Below, one piece after another: positions 1-8,418 of a stretch of 64,000 bases of DNA; within the stretch, counting starts at the first letter, position 1; each line of letters opens with the position of its first letter. The DNA is from Moduliflexus sp964602655 (lineage in GTDB: Bacteria > Moduliflexota > Moduliflexia > Moduliflexales > Moduliflexaceae). The position numbers and the translations under genes are program-made. The stretch spans positions 37,833-101,832 of the forward strand of contig CAZRSF010000012.1 of NCBI GenBank assembly GCA_964602655.1, given 5' to 3'. The notes under the pieces were generated by a model, which saw only the letters and a list, made by a program, of their open reading frames with translations, was not told the DNA's origin and searched no databases.

Positions 1-182
1 GGGCTTAATGATGACACTGTCAATAACGTGCGTCCTCGCTCATCATCAATTAGTTGCGCATAAATATGTTTTAAACTGCGATAGACGCATAAACGAGGAC
101 GTTCAGCCGTCCCGTTCACTTTTTTTCTGATCCGTCTATGCCTTCTGATGCGAGGACTTTCTCGGCGAATTTTCGTTTCCAT
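1..182 (-). CDS. rplR: 50S ribosomal protein L18, 5' part only (runs off the window)
   Basis: An open frame starts at ATG 182 and continues off the left edge, giving about 60 of the usual 120 residues. The translation contains RRHRRIRKKVNGTAERPRL, then VYRSLKHIYAQLIDD, which is the diagnostic N-terminal half of bacterial uL18. L18 binds 5S rRNA in the large subunit. It lies 36 bp downstream of rplF, the normal spc-operon position. No strong ribosome binding site is seen, so translation may be coupled to rplF. The C-terminal half is not in the window. Confidence 0.9.
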   Translation of the reverse strand, partial: METKIRRESPRIRRHRRIRKKVNGTAERPRLCVYRSLKHIYAQLIDDERGRTLLTVSSLS

Positions 183-218
183 AATTCAATCAGTCGGAAA
201 ATATACGCAGACGCACAT

Positions 219-755
219 TTACGCTGCGGTCTTTCCTTCTTTCTTGCGAATAACTTCATCGCTATAACGAATCCCTTTTCCTTTGTAAGGCTCAGGTTTT
301 CTAATTTTTCGAATATCTGCAGCAACTTGCCCAACTCGTTGCTTATCAATACCTTTAACAATAATTTTGGTCGTGCCTTCGACATCAAGAGTGATGCCTT
401 CTGGGGCAGGAACTTCTACCGGATGAGAATATCCCACTGAAATGATAATTCCCGCGCCTTCTTTTTTCGCACGATATCCGATACCGACAATTTCCAATGT
501 CCGCGTAAAACCTACGGACACGCCAACCACCATATTATTTACCAAGGAGCGCACTAATCCATGCAATGCGCGATGGCGTTTCTGGTCGGTCGCACGCGCA
601 ACCACTACTTGCGCATTCTCAGCATTGACAGAAATTCCAGCCGGTATCGCGTATGTTAATACGCCTAATTTCCCTTTTACCGTCAACAAGTCCTGTTGCA
701 GACTAATTTCAACGCCATTGGGAAGTTCAATCGGTTTTTTTCCTATTCGTGACAT
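219..755 (-). CDS. rplF: 50S ribosomal protein L6
   Basis: 178 aa, the normal length for uL6, beginning MSRIGKKPIELP and ending with the conserved RKPEPYKGKGIRY block near the C-terminus. L6 sits near the sarcin-ricin loop of the 50S subunit. It lies between rpsH and rplR, the canonical spc order, so it is part of the long minus-strand ribosomal operon. Nothing unusual is seen. Confidence 0.97.
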   Translation of the reverse strand: MSRIGKKPIELPNGVEISLQQDLLTVKGKLGVLTYAIPAGISVNAENAQVVVARATDQKRHRALHGLVRSLVNNMVVGVSVGFTRTLEIVGIGYRAKKEGAGIIISVGYSHPVEVPAPEGITLDVEGTTKIIVKGIDKQRVGQVAADIRKIRKPEPYKGKGIRYSDEVIRKKEGKTAA

Positions 756-817
756 GCGTTACAACCTCATGCGTAATACGGCGTCTCACCGAAGCCCCAT
801 TACGGATTACAGCATTC

Positions 818-1201
818 TTACCACACCGTGCATAACACTTCGCCACCGACATTCGCCAGGCGAGCTTCTCGGTCAGTCAACACCCCTTTGGACGTTGACA
901 CAATCGCAATTCCGAGGCCATTTAACACTTTCGGCAAATCATCCTTGGAACGATAGACTCGACATCCAGGTTTACTCACACGCGTAATCTTTGTAATAAT
1001 ACGCGCCCCTTTTTCTGCAAACTTTAATTGAATATGCAACACGCGTTCTTCATGAGAATAATCCTGAATAAACCCCTCGGCCTTCAGGATACGAAGCACT
1101 TCGGCTTTTAATTTCGAATATGGAGCAACAATTTGAGCTTTTCCAGCCATGTTCGCATTCCGAATCCGCGTAAGTAAATCAGCAATAGGATCTGTCATCA
1201 T
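818..1201 (-). CDS. rpsH: 30S ribosomal protein S8
   Basis: 127 aa; starts MMTDPIADLLTRIRNA and ends NVGGEVLCTVW, both typical of uS8. S8 is a primary 16S rRNA binder and, in some bacteria, represses the spc operon. The start could be either of two adjacent ATGs (1201 or 1198); an AGGAGAGAGG stretch about 9 nt upstream of 1201 suits the first. It lies 15-18 bp downstream of rpsZ. Confidence 0.97.
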   Translation of the reverse strand: MMTDPIADLLTRIRNANMAGKAQIVAPYSKLKAEVLRILKAEGFIQDYSHEERVLHIQLKFAEKGARIITKITRVSKPGCRVYRSKDDLPKVLNGLGIAIVSTSKGVLTDREARLANVGGEVLCTVW

Positions 1202-1219
1202 AATAGTCGTCCTCTCTCC

Positions 1220-1405
1220 TTACCAACTTGATTTCGTAACGCCAGGCACTTCACCCCGCGATGCTAATTGACGAAAACAAATACGGCACATTCCGAATTT
1301 TCGAAGGTATGCGCGTGGGCGGCCACAAATTCGGCAGCGATGATAACCGCGAACCTGAAATTTCTGAGGACCTTGTTGCTTCAAAATCATAGACTTCTTA
1401 GCCAC
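1220..1405 (-). CDS. rpsZ: 30S ribosomal protein S14, zinc-binding type (S14Z)
   Basis: 61 aa, the short zinc-containing form of uS14. The two CxxC pairs (CRIC near residue 24 and CRIC near residue 40) form the zinc ribbon, and it ends GVTKSSW as in other short S14 proteins. It assembles into the 30S head. It lies between rplE and rpsH as in Firmicutes and many other phyla. Presence of the C+ form means full zinc coordination. Confidence 0.97.
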   Translation of the reverse strand: MAKKSMILKQQGPQKFQVRGYHRCRICGRPRAYLRKFGMCRICFRQLASRGEVPGVTKSSW

Positions 1406-1426
1406 GTTTAGTTTCCCTCCCTACCC

Positions 1427-1969
1427 TTAACGACTAAACGGCATCCCAAGTTCCTTCAACAGGTGATACCCTTCTTCATCGTTTCTTGCAGTGGTTACAA
1501 TGGCGATACTCAATCCTCGCAATTTATCAACTCTATCATAATCAATCTCTGGAAAAATCATCTGCTCACGTACACCAAGCGTATAATTCCCTCGTCCATC
1601 AAAGGCTTTCGAAGAAACACCTTTAAAGTCACGCACACGCGGAAGCGCGACATTCATCAATCGTTCTAAAAATTCATACATTCGCTCTTTTCTGAGCGTA
1701 ACCATGCACCCAATTGGCATTCCAGCCCGCAGTTTAAACCCGGCAATGGATTTACGCGCCTTTGTAATCATGGGCTTTTGTCCAGTAATCGCGCTTAATT
1801 CTTCAACGGCCTTATCCAGCACTTTCGCATCAGCAACGGCTTCTCCCATGCCCATATTCACGACGATTTTTTCAATCCGCGGAATAGCCATCACGCTGGT
1901 ATAACTAAAACGTTTTTTCAATGCGGCGATCACTTCGTTTTCATATTTGACTTTTAAGTTTGCTGCCAT
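1427..1969 (-). CDS. rplE: 50S ribosomal protein L5
   Basis: 180 aa when started at the ATG at 1969 (MAANLKVKYENEV). The frame is open further upstream to a TTG at 2017, but that would add 16 residues unlike the family. uL5 binds 5S rRNA and contacts the P-site tRNA. Conserved blocks PRIEKIVVNMGMGEA, RKSIAGFKLRAGMPIG and PRVRDFKGV are visible. It sits between rplX and rpsZ as usual. Confidence 0.95.
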   Translation of the reverse strand: MAANLKVKYENEVIAALKKRFSYTSVMAIPRIEKIVVNMGMGEAVADAKVLDKAVEELSAITGQKPMITKARKSIAGFKLRAGMPIGCMVTLRKERMYEFLERLMNVALPRVRDFKGVSSKAFDGRGNYTLGVREQMIFPEIDYDRVDKLRGLSIAIVTTARNDEEGYHLLKELGMPFSR

Positions 1970-2037
1970 GTCTCGTTCTTCACTTCGGACGATTGTTGAT
2001 TGTTTTTTATAAATCAATCGGCAATCCTCTGCACGTG

Positions 2038-2367
2038 TTACCTGTCAACAACCTCTCCACATTTTTTACAACATCTAACTTTCGAGCCGTCTTCTAAAAA
2101 CTTTTTTGCAATGCGCGTGGCCTGTTTACAACTAGGGCATACCAACATCACATTCGAAACATGAATAGTTCCTTCACGCTCGACAATTCCGCCCCCCTGT
2201 CCCTGAGTCCGGCGTTTCGTATGTTTTTTAATCATATTTAAATGCTCAATAATCACTCGACTTTTCTCAGGATAGGCCTTCAAAATTTTGCCGGTTTTCC
2301 CTTTTTCTTTTCCAGAGATCACCTTGACGATATCATTTCTTTTCACATGAAGCTTTGGTTTTGACAT
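2038..2367 (-). CDS. rplX: 50S ribosomal protein L24
   Basis: 109 aa from the ATG at 2367 (MSKPKLHVKRND), chosen because AGGAG lies 8 nt upstream; a GTG nine bases earlier would sit almost on that site. The KOW segment (KRNDIVKVISGKEKGKTGKI) is clear. The C-terminal half carries two CxxC pairs (CPSC and CKKC), as in many zinc-ribbon L24 proteins. L24 initiates 50S assembly. Canonical spc position. Confidence 0.95.
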   Translation of the reverse strand: MSKPKLHVKRNDIVKVISGKEKGKTGKILKAYPEKSRVIIEHLNMIKKHTKRRTQGQGGGIVEREGTIHVSNVMLVCPSCKQATRIAKKFLEDGSKVRCCKKCGEVVDR

Positions 2368-2406
2368 TGCTCTCACTCCTCTACAGGCCAGCTCATTTCT
2401 TGACGA

Positions 2407-2775
2407 TTAAAGCACTTCCGGCGCAAGCGAAACGATTTTCATAAAAGCCTTGTCTCGGAGTTCTCTTGCGACTGGCCCAAAAATACGCGTTCCTATCGGT
2501 TCATTTTGGGTATTCAACAGGACAGCAGCGTTATGATCAAACTTAATATATGACCCGTCATCTCGCCGCTGTTCTTTCGTTGTCCGCACCACCACGGCAC
2601 GCACCACGTCTTTTTTCTTCACATTTCCACCTGGAGAAGCTTCTTTCACGGATGCAATAATTAAATCGCCCAATCGAGCATATCTCCGTTTCGATCCCCC
2701 CAAGACTTTAATACACTGGACTTTTTTTGCACCTGAATTATCAATTACATCTAAAATCGTCTGCATCTGTATCAT
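2407..2775 (-). CDS. rplN: 50S ribosomal protein L14
   Basis: 122 aa, exactly the usual length, beginning MIQMQTILDVIDNSGAK and ending KIVSLAPEVL, diagnostic of uL14. It binds 23S rRNA and forms an inter-subunit bridge with 16S rRNA; RsfS also docks here. It follows rpsQ and precedes rplX. Confidence 0.98.
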   Translation of the reverse strand: MIQMQTILDVIDNSGAKKVQCIKVLGGSKRRYARLGDLIIASVKEASPGGNVKKKDVVRAVVVRTTKEQRRDDGSYIKFDHNAAVLLNTQNEPIGTRIFGPVARELRDKAFMKIVSLAPEVL

Positions 2776-2826
2776 GATCGGTCACCCTATTTCACACAAG
2801 AAAGGACGTACAAGCAGCCTTAAGTC

Positions 2827-3093
2827 TTACACGTCTGCTTTTCTCACAATCTCGGTCACTCGCCAACGTTTATCTTTGCTCAGAGGCCGGGTTTCAACGA
2901 TCTCAACGAGATCGCCAATATTGCATTGATTAAGTTCATCATGCGCTTTAAACTTTTTCGCCGATTTGATGACCCGATGATATTTGGGGTGCCGCGTCAA
3001 GCGTTCCACACGAACAACAACCGTCTTGTCCATTTTATCACTGACCACGACGCCCTGGCGAGTTTTGCGCTGCCCTTGCGTTTGTTGCGCCAT
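2827..3093 (-). CDS. rpsQ: 30S ribosomal protein S17
   Basis: 88 aa from the ATG at 3093 (MAQQTQGQRKTRQG). An AGGGGG ribosome binding site lies about 8 nt upstream; the longer frame to 3111 would place the start before this site. The S17 OB-fold signature VVSDKMDKTVVVRVERL and ETRPLSKDKRW are present. It is a primary 16S rRNA binder in the 30S body. Confidence 0.95.
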   Translation of the reverse strand: MAQQTQGQRKTRQGVVVSDKMDKTVVVRVERLTRHPKYHRVIKSAKKFKAHDELNQCNIGDLVEIVETRPLSKDKRWRVTEIVRKADV

Positions 3094-3167
3094 ATTAAAA
3101 ACCCCCTTCAACTTGTCAATAAATTTCCTTCACAGAATGCACTCAAAAAGAAGCACTTTGCTAAAAA

Positions 3168-3368
3168 CTATCCATTCTGTAATTCTTGTTGCCGGCGTAC
3201 AGTTTTCACTCTCGCCAAATTCTTGCGAACATTTCGTAAAATTTGAGGGTTTTCTGCGATTCCTGCCGCAATCTGAAACCGAAGATTAAACACTTCTTCC
3301 GTCAAGTCGCGCTCCCGACTATCCAGTTCCTCAAGACTCATCTCTCGAAGTTCTTTTGTTTTTTTCAT
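3168..3368 (-). CDS. rpmC: 50S ribosomal protein L29
   Basis: 66 aa, all-helical uL29: starts MKKTKELREMSLEELD, with the conserved LRFQIAAGIAENPQILR segment. It sits at the peptide exit-tunnel rim near L23. Its ATG overlaps the rplP stop by 4 bp (ATGA), implying translational coupling. Confidence 0.97.
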   Translation of the reverse strand: MKKTKELREMSLEELDSRERDLTEEVFNLRFQIAAGIAENPQILRNVRKNLARVKTVRRQQELQNG

Positions 3369-3784
3369 TGTGGCAATACCCCTCTTTCAATAAACTTCGT
3401 TTTTACTGGCAATTTATGAGCCGCCAGCCGAAACGCTTCACGAGCCAACTCTTCCGGGACACCTTCCATTTCATACATAACTCGTCCCGGCTTCACGACA
3501 CAGACCCAATGATCTGGACCGCCTTTTCCCTTCCCCATACGCGTTTCAGCAGGTTTTTTCGTGACCGGTTTATCTGGGAAAATACGAATCCATACGCGCC
3601 CCGCACGTTTAATCTTCCTGGTCATCGAAATACGCGCCGCTTCAATCTGACGATCTGTAACGTACCCTACTTCCAATGCTTGCAGGCCATATTGCCCAAA
3701 ATTGACTTCGCAGCCTCGATAGGCTTTCCCTCTCATCCGCCCACGTTGCTGCTTGCGATATTTTACCTTCTTCGGCATTAACAT
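3365..3784 (-). CDS. rplP: 50S ribosomal protein L16
   Basis: 139 aa, beginning MLMPKKVKYRKQQRGRMRG as in most uL16 proteins, which supports the first ATG; AAGGTG lies about 7 nt upstream. L16 helps organise the A-site and peptidyl-transferase region. It overlaps rpmC by 4 bp and lies 127 bp downstream of rpsC, a longer gap than elsewhere in the operon. Confidence 0.97.
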   Translation of the reverse strand: MLMPKKVKYRKQQRGRMRGKAYRGCEVNFGQYGLQALEVGYVTDRQIEAARISMTRKIKRAGRVWIRIFPDKPVTKKPAETRMGKGKGGPDHWVCVVKPGRVMYEMEGVPEELAREAFRLAAHKLPVKTKFIERGVLPQ

Positions 3785-3911
3785 AGTACGACACCTTCTC
3801 TTCTTTCTCGTCTAAAACGATAAGAGGACACACTACCTCCGTCTGGCACTTTCAATAAAAGCACCAACACTCGCATTAGCTCTTCGATAATATTCTCAGT
3901 AGATTTGGGAA

Positions 3912-4574
3912 TTATGCGGTCGGATTGACTGGAGTGGATTGATGGCCATGACCAAGTACCTCTCCTTTAAAAATCCAAACTTTAATACCAATTGCTCCGT
4001 ATGTAGTTCTCGCTTCCGTAAACCCGTAATCAATATCAGCTCGCAACGTATGCAATGGAACGCGACCTTCGCGATACCATTCTGTCCGAGCCATCTCCGC
4101 GCCACCAAGCCGGCCGGAACAAGTAATACGAATTCCTTCAGCGCCAAAACGAAGCGCTGTCGTAACACTGCGTTTCATCGCCCGACGAAACGCAACACGT
4201 CGTTCTAATTGAAGTGCCACATTTTCCGCGACCAATTGAGCGTCAAGTTCTGCTTTTCTCACCTCGAAGATATTAACATGAATATCGCGGTCAGTAATTT
4301 GCTGTAATTTCTTTTTTAACTGATCAACTTCAGCACCTCGCCGCCCAATTAAAATACCAGGCCGAGACGTATGAATATTAATCGTTGTTTTTTCAGCCGC
4401 ACGCTCAACTTCTATGCGAGAGATTCCAGCATGAAAGAATGCCTTTTTTACAAACTTTTTAATTTTCAAATCTTCATGCAAAAAATCAGCATAATTCTTC
4501 TCTGCATACCACCGAGACTGCCAGGTTTTATTGATCCCCAATCGGATACCTATTGGATTGACTTTCTGTCCCAA
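3912..4574 (-). CDS. rpsC: 30S ribosomal protein S3
   Basis: 220 aa, starting MGQKVNPIGIRLGI. The type-2 KH domain is visible, with GILIGRRGAE as the GxxG loop, and the C-terminal domain contains ARTEWYREGRVPLHTLRADI. S3 lines the mRNA entry channel. Canonical order rplV-rpsC-rplP is kept, but 97-127 bp spacers flank the gene on both sides. Confidence 0.98.
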   Translation of the reverse strand: MGQKVNPIGIRLGINKTWQSRWYAEKNYADFLHEDLKIKKFVKKAFFHAGISRIEVERAAEKTTINIHTSRPGILIGRRGAEVDQLKKKLQQITDRDIHVNIFEVRKAELDAQLVAENVALQLERRVAFRRAMKRSVTTALRFGAEGIRITCSGRLGGAEMARTEWYREGRVPLHTLRADIDYGFTEARTTYGAIGIKVWIFKGEVLGHGHQSTPVNPTA

Positions 4575-4672
4575 GCTAGCTCCTCCACGTCAAACACTCT
4601 GACGTTTCGCCTCATAACAGCGCGGCAACCAAAGGGTTACTTCCCCTCTGCCCCAGCACTGCTACGCGCCTA

Positions 4673-5011
4673 TTACGATTTTTCATCTAAAATGATCGTG
4701 ATATGACTTGTTCGCTTTAAAATCTTTGTCGCTCTCCCCATTGCACGAGGGGTAAAACGTTTCATTGTCGGACCTTGATCGACATACGCTTCTTTGATAT
4801 AGAGAGCATCCACATCACTCACGCCTTCATTATGCTCGGCATTTGCCACACCAGATCTCACAAGCATTTCGATTGTTTTTGAGATCGTTTTAGGGGAATG
4901 TCGCAAAATATCCAATGCATCCTGCACATAACGCCCTCGAATCAAATCGATCACTAATCGCGCTTTACGTGGAGCTACTCGTATATATCGTCCTACAGAC
5001 TTAGCCGCCAT
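4673..5011 (-). CDS. rplV: 50S ribosomal protein L22
   Basis: 112 aa uL22; RVAPRKARLVIDLIRG near the N-terminus and PRAMGRATKILKRTSHITI near the C-terminus are diagnostic. Its extended hairpin lines the nascent-peptide tunnel, where macrolide-resistance changes occur in other bacteria; none is obvious. GAGGAGAG lies about 6 nt upstream of the ATG. Confidence 0.97.
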   Translation of the reverse strand: MAAKSVGRYIRVAPRKARLVIDLIRGRYVQDALDILRHSPKTISKTIEMLVRSGVANAEHNEGVSDVDALYIKEAYVDQGPTMKRFTPRAMGRATKILKRTSHITIILDEKS

Positions 5012-5046
5012 ACTTCTCTCCTCTCAACGAAAGACTCTGCGACCAC

Positions 5047-5328
5047 TTACTTTTTCGTGGTCGTCTTTTCGGTTTTTCCATGTCCCCGATATGTCCGCGT
5101 CGGAGAAAATTCTCCTAACTTATGTCCGACCATATTCTCGGTCACATACACGGGGATAAAACGTTTTCCATTATGCACAGCAAACGTATGCGAGATAAAA
5201 TCCGGCAAAATCGTAGAACGACGTGACCAGGTTTTAATCACCTTTTTTTCCCCTTGCATATTCATACCCTGGACTTTTTTGAGCAAACTTTCATCAACAA
5301 ACGGACCTTTTTTTACTGATCTTGGCAT
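5047..5328 (-). CDS. rpsS: 30S ribosomal protein S19
   Basis: 93 aa from the ATG at 5328 (MPRSVKKGPFVDESLL), the invariant S19 start; the longer frame to 5367 is not family-like. GWSRRSTILPDF-type block (WSRRSTILPDFISHTFAVHN) and the GHKLGEFSPTRTYRGH segment are present. It forms a complex with S13 in the 30S head. Normal position between rplB and rplV. Confidence 0.96.
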   Translation of the reverse strand: MPRSVKKGPFVDESLLKKVQGMNMQGEKKVIKTWSRRSTILPDFISHTFAVHNGKRFIPVYVTENMVGHKLGEFSPTRTYRGHGKTEKTTTKK

Positions 5329-5402
5329 ATCGTACCCCATTAAGGGGCGAACGAGCGTTACAAACACTTCTCATCACTCGTCCCCCAAATTACTTGAAAT
5401 GC

Positions 5403-6233
5403 TTAACTTTTATTCCTTTTGCGTACAATATATTTATCAGATGGATTACGTTTTTTCCGAGTTTTATATCCTTTTGTCGGCACACCCCAAGGAGTAACTG
5501 GATGCCGCCCACCAGAAGTTCGTCCTTCACCACCACCATGCGGATGGTCAACAGGGTTCATTGCCACGCCGCGCACTTTTGGACGTCTGCCAAGCCAACG
5601 CGCTCTTCCAGCTTTTCCAATCGTAATATTGGCATGCTCCGTATTCCCTACCACTCCAATCGTTGCCATGCAATTTAAAAGTATCAGTCGCACTTCTCCA
5701 GAAGGAAGCCTCACATGTGCATATTCCCCTTCTTTTGCCATGACAACAGCACTGGTTCCAGCGCTTCGCACAATCTGCCCCCCCTTGCCAATCTTTAATT
5801 CAATATTATGAATGGGAGTGCCAAGCGGAATGTTTCGCAAAGGAAGTGAATTTCCGACTTGAATATCAGCAGAAGAACCTGACACCAATATGGTTCCGAC
5901 AACTAAACCTTCCGGAGCCAAAATATAGCGTTTTTCTCCATCCCGATAATGTAATAACGCAATCCGAGCCGAACGATTCGGATCATATTCAATAGTAGCC
6001 ACTTTTGCAGGAATACCATGCTTATTGCGCTTAAAATCAATAATTCGATAAAATTGTTTATGTCCACCACCAATATGGCGTGCAGTTATTCGACCCTGAT
6101 TGTTTCGTCCGCCAGTTTTTTTAAGAACAACGGTCAAGGTCGGCTCAGGGCGCGATACCGTAATCTCTTCAAACGTCGAAACCGTCTGAAACCGTCTTCC
6201 AGGCGAAGTTGGTTTATATTTTTTGGTTGCCAT
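5403..6233 (-). CDS. rplB: 50S ribosomal protein L2
   Basis: 276 aa, normal length. Conserved blocks are GRNNQGRITARHIGGGHK near residue 42 and the peptidyl-transferase-proximal segment MNPVDHPHGGGEGR, whose His is important for activity in studied ribosomes. L2 is needed for subunit association and peptidyl transfer. It lies between rplW and rpsS as expected. Confidence 0.98.
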   Translation of the reverse strand: MATKKYKPTSPGRRFQTVSTFEEITVSRPEPTLTVVLKKTGGRNNQGRITARHIGGGHKQFYRIIDFKRNKHGIPAKVATIEYDPNRSARIALLHYRDGEKRYILAPEGLVVGTILVSGSSADIQVGNSLPLRNIPLGTPIHNIELKIGKGGQIVRSAGTSAVVMAKEGEYAHVRLPSGEVRLILLNCMATIGVVGNTEHANITIGKAGRARWLGRRPKVRGVAMNPVDHPHGGGEGRTSGGRHPVTPWGVPTKGYKTRKKRNPSDKYIVRKRNKS

Positions 6234-6300
6234 AACACTCTATTGACAATCGGCCATCAACAACTGAATCTGCCAGTTGCCAATCGCCCACCGCCTTCGT

Positions 6301-6585
6301 CTAACTCCAAATAGGAATAGTGTCGCCCTCTTTCAATGTCACGATCGCTTTTTTCCAATCGGGGCGTCTTCCCTCGCTTTTCCCTCGCCGTTTTACCTTG
6401 CCATGCATACGTAACGTATTTACGCTAAGGACTTTGACGCCAAAAATTTTTTCTACCGCTTGTCGAATCTCAATTTTGTTTGCCGTCAATTCAACCTCAA
6501 ACGTATATTGATTGAACTTATCCTTCAAGCGGTCGCATTTTTCCGTAAACAACGGTCGTTTGAGTACATCATACATGTTTTTCAT
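6301..6585 (-). CDS. rplW: 50S ribosomal protein L23
   Basis: 94 aa, starting MKNMYDVLKRPLFTEKCD, typical of uL23, the docking site for trigger factor and SRP at the tunnel exit. Its ATG at 6585 overlaps the rplD stop by 4 bp, which decides the start and implies coupling. The internal loop KVKRRGKSEGRRPDWKKA is characteristic. Confidence 0.96.
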   Translation of the reverse strand: MKNMYDVLKRPLFTEKCDRLKDKFNQYTFEVELTANKIEIRQAVEKIFGVKVLSVNTLRMHGKVKRRGKSEGRRPDWKKAIVTLKEGDTIPIWS

Positions 6586-7214
6586 TGCGTTAACGCCCCT
6601 TCTATAACAGACAATCCGGCCTTATCAACAACAAGGTAATCATATTGCAGCGCGACATATACATTCAAATTTTCAGCATGCAATACACGGACTTTTGGAA
6701 GGTTTCTTCCCGACAACCACGCAGCCTCAGTCCAATCGCCAAGCGCAATTGCCACACTTGGAGAACCACTGTTAATCAGCGTCTTCACAATCCCAGCCAT
6801 CTGCTTCGTACTAGGCTTCTCAAAAGCAAGCCGATCAACGACAATCAACTTTGATTCTTGCACCTTCGAAGTAAGTACAGACCGCATCGCAGCTTTGCGC
6901 ATTTTCTTTGGAACAGAGAACGAATAATCTCGCGGTTTTGGGCCAAACACAATCCCACCGCCTCGCCACAATGGAGAACGACTCGTTCCAGAGCGAGCAT
7001 TTCCGGTACCCTTTTGCTTCCAGGGCTTTTTCCCGCCACCGCTAACCTCTGAACGACCCTTGGTCGAAGCGGTTCCACGACGACGCGCTGCAAGTTGAGA
7101 GCACACAACCTGATACACCGCATGTTCTTTCATCGGAGCATCAAAGATACTCTCTTGCAACTGAATATCTTCTACCTTGGCATTTCCTGCTGTCACCACA
7201 CTTACTGTTGCCAC
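6582..7214 (-). CDS. rplD: 50S ribosomal protein L4
   Basis: 210 aa if started at the GTG at 7214; the frame is open to a GTG at 7253 (223 aa), but residues before VATVSVVTAGN are unlike L4. No clear ribosome binding site supports either start. Diagnostic segments are GRSEVSGGGKKPWKQKGTG and RSPLWRGGGIVFGP. L4 contributes to the tunnel constriction and in some bacteria autoregulates the S10 operon. Its direct upstream neighbour is rpsJ; the usual rplC is missing. Confidence 0.9.
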   Translation of the reverse strand: MATVSVVTAGNAKVEDIQLQESIFDAPMKEHAVYQVVCSQLAARRRGTASTKGRSEVSGGGKKPWKQKGTGNARSGTSRSPLWRGGGIVFGPKPRDYSFSVPKKMRKAAMRSVLTSKVQESKLIVVDRLAFEKPSTKQMAGIVKTLINSGSPSVAIALGDWTEAAWLSGRNLPKVRVLHAENLNVYVALQYDYLVVDKAGLSVIEGALTQ

Positions 7215-7277
7215 AATTCGACAAAGTACAAAGCTCAGAACACAGAAAGACACGCTTTTGCTTCTGACACTCGACTT

Positions 7278-7586
7278 TTATAATTTAATCTTCACATCCA
7301 CACCAGCCGGGAGATCCAGTCGCATCAATGCATCTACTGTCTGCGGAGTCGGTTCAAGAATATCAATAATCCGTTTATGCGTCCGCATTTCAAATTGCTC
7401 ACGCGATTTTTTATTAATATGCGGAGAGCGCAAAACAGTATACCGACTAATACGAGTAGGCAATGGGATCGGACCAACTACTCGAGACCCCGTATTCTGG
7501 GCGGTAGACACGATCTCCGTCACTGATTGATCAAGCAACTGATAATCATATCCTTTTAAACATATCCTAATGTTCTGATTCGCCAT
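7278..7586 (-). CDS. rpsJ: 30S ribosomal protein S10 (NusE)
   Basis: 102 aa, complete; contains the invariant GPIPLPTRISRYTVLRSPHI and SREQFEMRTHKR blocks. S10 is a 30S head protein and, as NusE, joins the antitermination complex with NusB. It is the first gene of the S10 operon, preceded by a candidate promoter at 7635-7662, and is followed directly by rplD. Confidence 0.98.
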   Translation of the reverse strand: MANQNIRICLKGYDYQLLDQSVTEIVSTAQNTGSRVVGPIPLPTRISRYTVLRSPHINKKSREQFEMRTHKRIIDILEPTPQTVDALMRLDLPAGVDVKIKL

Positions 7587-8078
7587 AATACCCGTTACTC
7601 AATACGTTAAAATTTACGAACAATATTTTCAGAACCAATACAAAGGCACAACCTACTGTCAACTCTCCCATAAAACCGCGAAAAGTTCCTTCAAAAAGGC
7701 AGTGTTGGCCGTCCTATTGAAACTGCTGGATAATGTCAACAACTTTTTACACTTTTTTCAAAAGATTCGAAACCGATAGACATCGCATCCTCTACGTGCT
7801 CTTTGGTTTCGTTTTCATGAGGCATTAGACTATTTCAACGCCTCAGCTTGACTCTACTACAGAGAACGATCAAGTAGGCAAGAATACTTCTCCTCGAAGA
7901 ACGCGACACATGCGATATCTCTTTCCTAAAATGACGCACATTCCGCTCTTGACAAAGACAAAACCCCATTTAGCGATCTTTCTTGCCATTCCACTCTAAA
8001 AAACATGCGGGACTTCGGCCTTATGCATTCGCACAAGACATTCATCCCTCACGTTTCCTTATGGAAATTCGAAATCGT
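7587..8078. other. 492-bp non-coding spacer between fusA 3' end and rpsJ
   Basis: No plausible gene is seen. It holds the candidate S10 promoter (7635-7662), an upstream TTGACA at 7734-7739, and a short inverted repeat TGAGGC (7818-7823) / GCCTCA (7840-7845). In Escherichia coli this interval carries tufA; here tuf lies elsewhere in the window. The rest shows no structure I can name. Confidence 0.6.
7635..7662 (-). promoter_or_regulatory. Candidate sigma-70-type promoter of the S10 operon
   Basis: On the minus strand TTGACA (7662-7657) and TATTGG (7640-7635) are separated by 16 bp, about 50 bp upstream of rpsJ. A second TTGACA lies at 7739-7734 with a poorer -10. Inferred from sequence only. 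Confidence 0.5.
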
Positions 8079-8408
8079 TTACGATTTTCCGCTGACAACC
8101 AATTCTTTGATATGCTGAGGAACTTCTTCATAATGAGAGAATTCCATTGAAGAAGTCGCCCGCCCCTGGGTCATCGAGCGCAAATCAGTCGTGTACCCAA
8201 ACATTTCAGCCAACGGAACGTTTGCGGTTACAATTTGCGATCCTGTACGCGCTTCCATATTCAGAATCTTTCCACGTCGAGAATTTAGGCTTCCAATCAC
8301 GTCGCCTAAATACTCTTCCGGCATCACAACTTCAACCTTCACAATCGGCTCTAATAGATTGCTTCCCGCCTCGCGTAAGGCTTCACGGAATGCCATCGAG
8401 CCAGCGAT
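8079..8408 (-). CDS. fusA: Elongation factor G, C-terminal fragment (contig end; different gene from 8419-10300)
   Basis: 109 residues up to the stop, with the upstream end cut by the N gap. It begins IAGSMAFREAL and contains EYLGDVIGSLNSRRGKI and VPLAEMFGYTTDLRS, the EF-G domain IV-V region. The first 44 residues correspond to the last 44 residues encoded on the other side of the gap, but match at only about 22 of 44 positions. It therefore cannot be the continuation of the same gene. EF-G is the GTPase that drives ribosomal translocation and, with RRF, recycling. This fragment would complete a second EF-G copy. Confidence 0.85.
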   Translation of the reverse strand: MAGSMAFREALREAGSNLLEPIVKVEVVMPEEYLGDVIGSLNSRRGKILNMEARTGSQIVTANVPLAEMFGYTTDLRSMTQGRATSSMEFSHYEEVPQHIKELVVSGKS

Positions 8409-8418
8409 NNNNNNNNNN
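8409..8418. other. Assembly gap (10 Ns) inside an EF-G coding region
   Basis: Ten Ns join two contigs. The coding content on the two sides overlaps instead of abutting, so the true gap size is not 10. The reading frame is also not preserved across it. Confidence 0.99.

Noticed and set aside
3642..3833. Minus-strand 63-aa frame upstream of rplP
   Set aside because: Overlaps rplP in another frame; no ribosome binding site or family resemblance.
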